Below are positions 55,903 to 64,000 of a stretch of 64,000 nt of DNA, one piece after another. Below the pieces are notes generated by a model. That model saw only the letters and a list, made by a program, of their open reading frames with translations. It made no database searches and was not told the origin of the DNA. The stretch's first letter is position 1. Every line of letters starts with the position of its first letter. Source of the stretch: Ectocarpus siliculosus (lineage: Eukaryota > Sar > Phaeophyceae > Ectocarpales > Ectocarpaceae); NCBI GenBank assembly GCA_000310025.1, contig FN649749.1:2325209-2389208 (forward strand), read 5' to 3'. Both the position numbers and the translations under genes were made by a program.

Positions 55903-58900
55903 ATGGCCGACAAGGAGAGCTCGACGGGCACGAACGTTCAGGTCGCAGTGAGATGCCGCCCACTCAATAGCAGGTGTGTTTTTGGGCCTCCGTTTCTGCC
56001 GCTGTACGATGTGCATAGTGTCCAGCAGCAAACCGCGGACTCATTTTATATACATGGTGTCATCTGCCAGCAGGAGAAGCGCTTCGAAAACGGTGCTGCC
56101 GCCGGCCGCCTCCCTCCTCTGTAGGATGCTCCTGTCTGTGTCGGTGCTGTGGCCAAAGAAGAATATACTAAAGTAGGACGATAAACCCTGGCGTGAGCAC
56201 TACGCAGAAGTGCGACGTGTGAACGATCGACACTGAAACTGGCTGGTGGCATCCGAAGAAAAGCTCTGCTCTGTTGTAGCTGTGCAGCCTCGGGTGGGGG
56301 GGTTTTCTGCTGCACGCCGACTTGTGAACATACCATTTGGACTGACCGCTGACAACTGCGGCGACACCGTCGTCGGCGTAGCCAGATGCAGCTCCCACCT
56401 GCTCACCCGAGCTGACGAGCAATCCCCTTGGCTCCACCCGCTGTAGAGAGTTTTCTTCCCGCAGATACCTTCACCCCGGCGCTCCGACAGCAGTGTTCGA
56501 AAATTGCCGTATCGAAAGCGCGCTCTCCTCTTTTGTTCTGAAAAACAGCAAGCGTGAGCTCCCCACATGCCCCGTGGACAGCAGTATTGTACGGAAGTAC
56601 AGCAAGCCAGCGGTCTGTTAATTGCATCACGGTTATGAGGGATTGATTGTATTCATCCCGACGACAAGCCGATGTATCGTACAGGTCTCACAAGATAGAG
56701 TATCCGCACCAAACTCTTCCAAACGCTCATGTTGTAACCGAGGTATACATTGGTCCGTCTTGCGATCCCTGGCGGCAGTTTGACTCGGTGCTGACGCGCC
56801 TTCTGCTAGCTGCAACCATGTAGGGCGGCTCACGACACACGACTCAGCGGGCGCAAGTGTTTGGGGGCAGCAGAGCAGGCATCCCATGGTAGCAAAGAAA
56901 CAGCATGCCATAGTGTCTGCATGTGAAGATTTAGTTGACGAAGCACTGCTGTCGTAAGAGTTGTATTAGACACAAATGGCGGGTTCGATTTGCAGCGATG
57001 ATCAACATCCGAGAGAAGTTATCGGGCGGGTAGGCTTGGTGTGTTGGGCGGGTGAAACTCCTGGCACAAATAGAACAATCAAAAATGATCATGTTATCGG
57101 GTGTGCACTCTCCTGCGGAGAAAATGGCGTGGTACGTTCCCGTCGTTCAGAGGGCCCATGACTGCTGTACTGCTCCGCCGACGTTTGTCCGCTATTTAGA
57201 GTAATGAGCGCTGACGGGTTCTCCTATTTGCGAGTACTGTATGTAAGTCAGCGAGCCCTCTTTGCGAAAGCATCTTTTTTTTTGTAGAAACATAGCATCT
57301 GGTGCTGTCAGGCGTGCTTTTGTAGACCTACATAATCGTTGCTGCCGAAGCACCTTTGGTCAAAACACGGCTGTGACCTACAACAGCGACTCGATTCGCA
57401 CCACCCAACGCTATGCAACAACAGAAAAAAAGCTTGGTGTCCTTTGCCTGCTTGGGTGCAGCTATTTATGTACTGCTGTTGTAGGCGTTTTCTTGGCGCG
57501 CGTCCCTGTTTGCGTCGGGCCGCTGATTTTCACCCCAACAACGTGACAATGGGAAAACTGCGGGCGCGTCGATTGTGACCTGCTGTTTGGTGGTGTATCC
57601 TCGCTTTGTACCTCTCTAGTCTACAGATGAAATATTGCAGTACAGCAGTAATCGTGGCTCCTATACTACAGCAGTAGAGGGTCGAAAATTGGTTGTCACG
57701 GACTCGACCCCGCTAAGTAAGGAGTAAGCAGTTGGGTACCCACATTGTTCCGGTCTAAGTGAGGGCTTCGATACAAGAGAGTCGAAGGCCTTTGCCACAC
57801 CACCCTCTTATATCGGAGCCACGACTACTGTATGGGGATGTAAGAGCTGTCAGGCCATGAGCATCGTTTTGAGGTGTAGCTTTTTGTGTGGGCCTTGTTT
57901 TGGGCCTTGTACGGCAGGGAGAAGGCGTCGGGAAACCTCCACGTGGTCAATACGGAGCCTTCCCACAACCGCATCCGCGTGGCTCACAAGAAGCTGGACC
58001 GGACCTACCAGTACGACCATGTGTTCGGGCCGTTCGCCTCCCAGGAGGAGGTGTTCGTGTCCACGGTGGAGCCGATCGTACGCGAGATGCTTCAGGTATA
58101 GCGTATTCCAAAATAGATGGTAGATGTTGTGCAAAAACATTGTGTCGGTGTTTCTCCCCCGTAACCACCAAGGGATGCCGCCGCCGCTGCCGGAATGTTG
58201 AATTATTCCTGTACCTTCTCATGTGAAGGCAACAACGACGACAACAGCAGCAGCAGCAGCAGCAGCAGCTGTCGTCCGGCATGGAACGACGGAATGGTCA
58301 CTATCTTGTATCGCTGGTGCAAAGTCTTCGTTGGTCTTTCATGTGGAAAGCAAGGTGGCGAGGTTCCCAACTGCGCACTACAGCGTCAAGTGCAACCCTG
58401 TAGGGCAGCCGCAGTTGCAAGTTGATGCTTTTCAGGTGGCGAAGAGCTTTTGCCTGATGTGTCCGTCGCTGATTGCATTTCGATCTGCCTTTTTTTCGAA
58501 CGACCCCTCAACAAGCCCTGCGTCGGGTGCTCCTCCTTGCTGCCCTGCACATTGGTTAATTCTTGATTTTTTTTTTTTTTCAGGGGTTTTCTACCACCGT
58601 GTTTGCCTACGGGCAGACGGGGACAGGAAAGACACACACGGTGAGTGGAAGGATTGTTCAAACCCAGGTTGCACCTGGGGTGGGAAACCGGCACGGTCGC
58701 AGGAGAGGAAAGAGTGTTGTACTTCTGGCATTTTCTCTTGTAGTGTCGGTAGGTAATTGGATGTTCGCCATGTCGCAAACGTCTCGTGTCTGCTTTCAAA
58801 CATCGAACGCTGCTATCTCGCAACGTCTGAGTCGATCGAGATCAACGAAGTCCTTCTCGAGAGCTTGTTTCGGCAGCAAGTAACCCGGTTTTGGCCTTGT

Positions 58901-61900
58901 CCATGAACAGTTTGTACGTGGGTGAAAGAGCCTCGTTTCTTCGGGCTTCGTGAACGGACCGACCCCACGACATGTTGCTCTTTGCTTGGGAGGAGTTTTT
59001 TCGGGAACATGATTATTTCGTTGTATCACTGGCCGAACTAGTTATTTTGGGCCCGCTGCTTGGGGCCGGCTAGATTTAACGGGAACGGGTTTGTTCCGAT
59101 ATCACTGATCAATCCTTCCTGCGTCCGCCGCCTGGGGCCAGTTAGATTTCTCGGGAAGGAGGTTGTTTGATGTATCACTGACTGACCTACTTACAATTCA
59201 CTTGCGTCCACTCGTTGGTTGGGGGGCGGTTAGATGGAGGGGGACATCACCAGTGCTGAGGGTATGGGCGTGATTCCGCGGTCTGTGCACGCGATCTTCG
59301 ACTATCTGGACGGCATCAGCGCTGACTACACCGTCCGGACGTCGTTTCTAGAGCTTTACAACGAGGTGGGGTGTTGTGCATGTAGCCGTCGCGATACTGA
59401 GTCCTAATTCTAGCAGGCAGGCTCGTATATCAAATATGTCGGTGTAGCGTTGGGGGTCTATTCAATAGTTACTACAATACCTCGAAAACCTTCGTTGTGG
59501 CCGCTAGGCTTGGAGAACTTCAGGAAGGGGCGTCTTTCCGCTGTGTACCTGGGTTTATGATGGTGGTGACAGCTGTTTTTTTGCTTTTTAACGCAAGGGA
59601 GAGGATTGCTGAACTCGTCCCCGCGATATTGTGAAGGCATGCACCGCAGAGGGATAAAAAATCCTTGCGGCTTGAAGGACGGTGGTCTATTCCGTTGATG
59701 GTCGAGACGATGTTGCTTTCGGCGTTGACAATGCTTTCGATGGTGTCAAGCGGTCATTTTAACATCCGTCCGCGTACCGCACCGTGATGGCAGGCTTGCT
59801 CACTCTCGCCGCCTGTGGTATCACCCGCCAAACCGACGACTTGCGGTTCACAACATCACGTCTTGTTTTTGGTTCTCGCGTGCTGCTGGGCTCTTCTTTT
59901 TTGACCCTTGTTTCTTGCGGCCACCGTCATGCAGGAGCTGGCGGACCTTCTCGCTGATGGTAGCTCTAAGAGTAAGGTGGTCCTGCGGGAAGACAGCAAG
60001 CGCGGTGAGCAACAGAACACGACGTTGGCACCGCGGTGCTATTCGCGGTCAGTTGTTTCATGTGGCCTGCCTGTTGTTCGAGGCGCTTTTCTGTCCATGT
60101 TTTCCGCTGCTTGTCTTGCTCAGCGTTAGCACACGACGATGTTCATGGTGTTTCGCTGGTGCGGATGCTCTGCTGGACCTAGCGCTTACTTTTTACCACA
60201 CGCGTTATTACAAACGCCCGTACAATGATACGTTGTAGAGGGGGTAGGGATTACCCCCCATCCGTACAAACCGGTTGTTGTCGTTAAACAAGTGGAGCGA
60301 GAGTGTCCCACCGTTGGAAGAGATGAACACTTGATGTCCTCGGACAGAAAACTGATGGAGTTGAGAGCCAAGATTGGGCAGGGGCGTCCTTCGGCGGCGG
60401 CCTGAAAAAGGTATCGAGACAGGTGCTGAAATCTTGTGGAATCTCCTGCCCCACGTTGTTGGTATAATACAATGAATAACCTACTTGGACGGGGGCTAGA
60501 ACGGACTTGTCCATGTACAAAGACAGCGCACCTCTCCCCCCTCTCATTGAATAGAAGACGGTGCACCGGTGCCTAAACCTCTGTATCAAAAAAAATTGCG
60601 TCTCCTCCACGAGGCAGGCGTTGTGTGCTGCGGCCTGGAGGAGGTGCAGGTGCTGACCGCCAAGGACATCTTCAACATCCTCGGCAAGGGCATCCAGCAG
60701 CGGAAGACCGCGGCCACGCTCATGAACAAGAACTCCTCGAGGAGCCACTCGATCTTCACTCTCAAGATCATGATCAAGGAGTGCATGCCGGACGGCCAGG
60801 AGGTGATGCGGAACGGGCAGCTCAACCTGGTGGACCTTGCGGGGTGAGGAAGACCGAAAGGCCCGACACACACGCCGTTGTTGGGTTTTTTATAGTGGTG
60901 TAGCGTTTTGTGGGAAGAGGAAATGGTCGTCCTCGCGCCGTTTTAAGGTCATCTCCACAGCAGCGACGTTTTGTGGCATTCGAGCTCACTGATTCGGACA
61001 GGGACACTCAATATTGGGTAGTTGTTGAGGCTGTTTGCAGGGTTCTAGTGTTCTGTTTTTTAAGAGATAGAGGCAAATGGTGTTCCAAGAGGAAGAGATC
61101 CATTGTCACTGCTACCAACTGCTATTGTCTCTCGCGCTTTCTTGGCCCCTTGTCGTGGTTCTTGTACTGTTAATTTTTTTGGTTTCGTGCTCGGCATGTG
61201 TTCGTTTTGTTCCCCCCACTACTAGCATTTTTTTTCTTGAAGTCTTGCGTGCGTTCTTGAATCTCCCCTTCTTTTTTCTTTCTTTTTTCTTCGTTGTGCC
61301 CTCAGCCTGCCTTCCTTCGTCGAACCTTTCGTTTTTATCCTTGTACAATAATAACAACAACAAAAAAAAAAATGCTTCATTCAAGGTCGGAGTGCGTGGG
61401 CCGGTCGGGAGCCAAAAACGTCAGGGCCAGGGAGGCGGGGAATATCAACCAGAGCCTGCTGACGCTTGGTAGGGTCATCACCGCCCTCGTGGAACACCAC
61501 CCACACGTGCCCTACCGGGACTCTAAGCTGACGAGGCTGCTGCAGGAGAGCCTCGGGGGAAGGGCTAAGACCTGTATCATCGCCACGGTCACCTCTTCCT
61601 CCGTGAGTGCTCATGTCGTTCGCGTTTGTGTGATGTACAGAGCGGGACCGCAAATAGACTATTCTTCCATTTGTTGTGATATTGCTTCGCCCCGATTGTA
61701 CTGAAGATAGAGGGAGAAGGCTCAAAGCCCCACGGAAATTAGAAAATCGGGATATGCGAAAGACAGCTCAGGCGTGGATCTTTACGTGCAAGGCTATGTA
61801 ACCACCTGTGGTCGGCGGTGGCGGCGAAAATGAAATTTAGCCTCGACACAGACTCGGGGGGGGTAGCGGGCCGTTACGTGCATATATGTACATATAGGAT

Positions 61901-62679
61901 TTGGTCACTTTTCATGCTTCGGCGTTTCTTTCTCTCGCGGCAGCGAGTCTTTTCTCGCGGTTCCTTCTCAGGAGCACGCAGGAGGCTCGTCGGTACATTA
62001 ACGCCCGTGCCCGGAGCTCCGTAGGCCTCCGTGGCGCGTGTGGTTGACGGCCAAAGTTGCGAAAACTGGCTCAAAACCCCGGGGACGCGTTCCGCGCTGA
62101 CAAAGCCTGGCGAACCAATTCTGAAACCTATCAAACCCATCAAATACGACGGTTTGAAATATTTGCCTCTTGCTTCTCCACTTTCATTCGTTCATTCATT
62201 CATTCATTCGATGATTCATGGCTGTGAGTCTTGGTGTCATCGCATTGTCCAACAGCAGTACCTACGTTTACTACACTTCGCAGCGGGCCAAGTGTAGACA
62301 AGTCTGAGAGCATGCACATCCAGCGGCAGTGTTGAACATGTCCCATTTGTGGTGTCGTTTCGGCTTGAAATTCGGTTCTCATCGGAAATCTGCCATCATC
62401 AATCAAAGACATCATGGAAATCTGAGTTTTCGCTGCCAGAATATTGTCCGCTCGAGCTGGCTCCAATGTAGAATAACAACGTGCGCGATGTTTTGTGCGG
62501 AAATACAAGCGTAGCGTTGTAAGACACACAGTGCGCATGTGGTCTTGTGTCGCCTGAGGGAGGGTAGACACCCACGTCCCGAAGGGAGACCTTGTATATA
62601 TATATATGCATTGCATGCGACGGGGAACCATTTTTATTTTCTCTCGCAACAACCCATCGCTTCAGGGACCAGTCTGCCA

Positions 62680-62718
<39 letters not shown>

Positions 62719-64000
62719 TTGTTGGGTAGTATGCTTTTCGACTACACCACCCCTAAGGCATGTTCTCGTGCCACGAGCGAACATCCGTCGGCTGCTTCCG
62801 TACGCATGTTCCGTGGAAACTCACACGACCATGTGGAATACCCCTCTGGTTTGGATGCAGGATGCGCTGGAAGAGACCCTGAGCTCCTTGGACTACGCCC
62901 TTAAGGCCAAGAGCATCCAGAACAAGCCGGTCGCCAACCAGAAGCTCAGCAAGACTCATCTTCTCAAGGAATATGCCGGCGAGGTGACTCATGCCGTTGG
63001 TCGCAATAGGGCCTCGAAACCGGTGGGGGGGGCGTACTCTCATGTTTTGTAAGTGTTCCTTAGCGGCTGTACCACCGGCCACGCGTCCTCCAGCGGGGAG
63101 GGTTGAACCCCGGTGTGATTATCGTTGCGAGGTTCTAGGCTCTTGGCCTCGGGGTGAGGTTGTGCGGGGCGTTGTGACCGCGAAGTGTTTTCTGTGTCTC
63201 ATCTCTGTGGCTGCGTTTGTCAGTAATTTGTAGCTTGTCCATCCGTGCCATGCTGTCAGTACTGTCAATAATGTCGTTTCGTGCTTTTGTTCTTTTTTTT
63301 CTCTCCTTGGTGTGCCGTAGTTATTGACGGGCTGGGTGGTTTCACGCGCTAGGTAGACCGCAGGGTCGAGCTAAGTAGTCCTGCGTGCTTTGTTCGCTTG
63401 TGTGGTCGGCAGGTGGAGAGCCTCCGGTCGATGCTGCAGGCCTCGAGGGACAAGAACGGGGTTTACATTGAGCCGTGGCGTTTCGATCAGATGGAGAACA
63501 CCCTGGCCTCCCAGGGGAACCAGGTACCCCCCACCACCAACAACAGAAACAGCGACTCTCCCTGTGTGACTCGTCGGGTAGATTATGATGGGGGACTTCG
63601 CTTGCAGCGCATGCAATGCCTGTATAGTCGGTGAAAACATGAAGTGTGTCGTGCCGGCTTCTCTCTTGATGAAAAGTGGAGTCCATCCCCGTAGCCATGC
63701 ATCATGAGAGTATACCGGCGGTGTTCGAAGTTGATCGAAGTAGCGATGCAACGTATGAGTCTACCAGCCATGTTCGACAGTCGATCCAAGTAGCCATTCA
63801 ACATAAAAGAGTCTGCCGGTACAACCGCCGTGCCCTTCTTGGAACCACTGCGTGTTCCTGGCAACATTTACACACGAAACCGTTTATCGCGCTCGTCCCT
63901 TCGCGCTTGTGTCGGTGTCAATTGGTTGTTAACCCACACCCTGTTCTGAGACTAAATGTGTGTGTGTTGACGCTTCTTGGCCGCGTGTGTGCGTTGTTTT
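55903..64000 (+). CDS. Kinesin-5 (BimC/Eg5-type) motor, first nine exons (gene runs off the right edge)
   Basis: Kinesin-5 forms bipolar tetramers that slide antiparallel microtubules apart in the mitotic spindle. Exons (plus): 55903-55973, 57918-58095, 58584-58640, 59234-59365, 59935-60004, 60618-60843, 61386-61602, 62861-62983 and 63413-63523. That gives 395 codons in continuous phase with GT/AG introns. The motor has [11 protein letters not shown] at the N-terminus, the ATP P-loop GQTGTGKT (93-100, exon 3), switch [10 protein letters not shown] (208-216), switch II DLAG-SE across the exon 6/7 junction, and [19 protein letters not shown]. The neck region [21 protein letters not shown] and the following [11 protein letters not shown] are characteristic of the kinesin-5 family rather than kinesin-1. 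The start is the first ATG, 13 codons before the conserved motor start. The stalk, tail and BimC box lie beyond 64000. The frame after 63523 is intron sequence to the window end. Confidence 0.95.
58242..58270. repeat. (AGC)n microsatellite in a kinesin-5 intron
   Basis: About nine CAG/AGC units in the intron between exons 2 and 3. Confidence 0.93.
62675..62722. repeat. (CTG)n then (TTG)n triplet repeat in a kinesin-5 intron
   Basis: About 13 CTG units followed by three TTG units in the intron between exons 7 and 8. It is pure enough to be length-polymorphic. Confidence 0.95.

Overview
The window looks like nuclear DNA of an intron-rich stramenopile, most likely a brown alga of the Ectocarpus type. 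This is inferred from gene structure and repeat style (many short phase-compatible exons, introns of a few hundred bases to 2 kb, CT microsatellites, scattered CAGCAGTA words, degenerate ankyrin and LINE copies); it was not tested against any database. There are no bacterial operons, CRISPR arrays or rRNA genes, and no convincing tRNA.

Five multi-exon genes could be assembled by hand from splice sites and reading phase. From left to right they are: the 5' part of an EXO70 exocyst subunit (minus, 6063 to beyond base 1); a complete 13-exon class II fumarase with a mitochondrial-type N-terminus (minus, 16318 to 7605, 540 aa); a 10-exon protein of unknown function with a basic IQ-like helical region (minus, 46117 to 38035, 807 aa); an 11-exon PPP-family Ser/Thr phosphatase with an N-terminal coiled coil (minus, 55360 to 48659, 528 aa); and the motor-domain half of a kinesin-5 (plus, 55903 to beyond 64000). 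In each of the three complete multi-exon models with 10 or more exons, the summed exon length is an exact multiple of three. A two-exon gene of unknown function lies at 25251-26981.

Between these genes, about 16.7-36 kb is repeat-rich. It holds an ankyrin-repeat pseudogene split over three frames (about 16760-17950), a LINE-type non-LTR retrotransposon with a largely intact reverse transcriptase (20385-23729), a broken gene fragment (28998-29521), and several copies of a 1.7-kb non-coding repeat with a Helitron-like 3' end (29553-34778). The 807-aa gene carries two insertions in its introns: a very young 2.25-kb non-autonomous LTR retrotransposon (40770-43021, 5-bp target duplication ATTTC, LTRs differing by one base), and a 436-bp inverted-repeat element full of CCCATGGG palindromes with a telomere-type CCCTAA block (43250-43685). 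Removing the LTR element and one duplication leaves an intron of only 56 nt.

The recognised genes are housekeeping functions (exocytosis, TCA cycle, dephosphorylation, mitotic spindle). Nothing suggests that they act together, apart from the divergent phosphatase/kinesin-5 pair, which shares a 542-bp upstream region.
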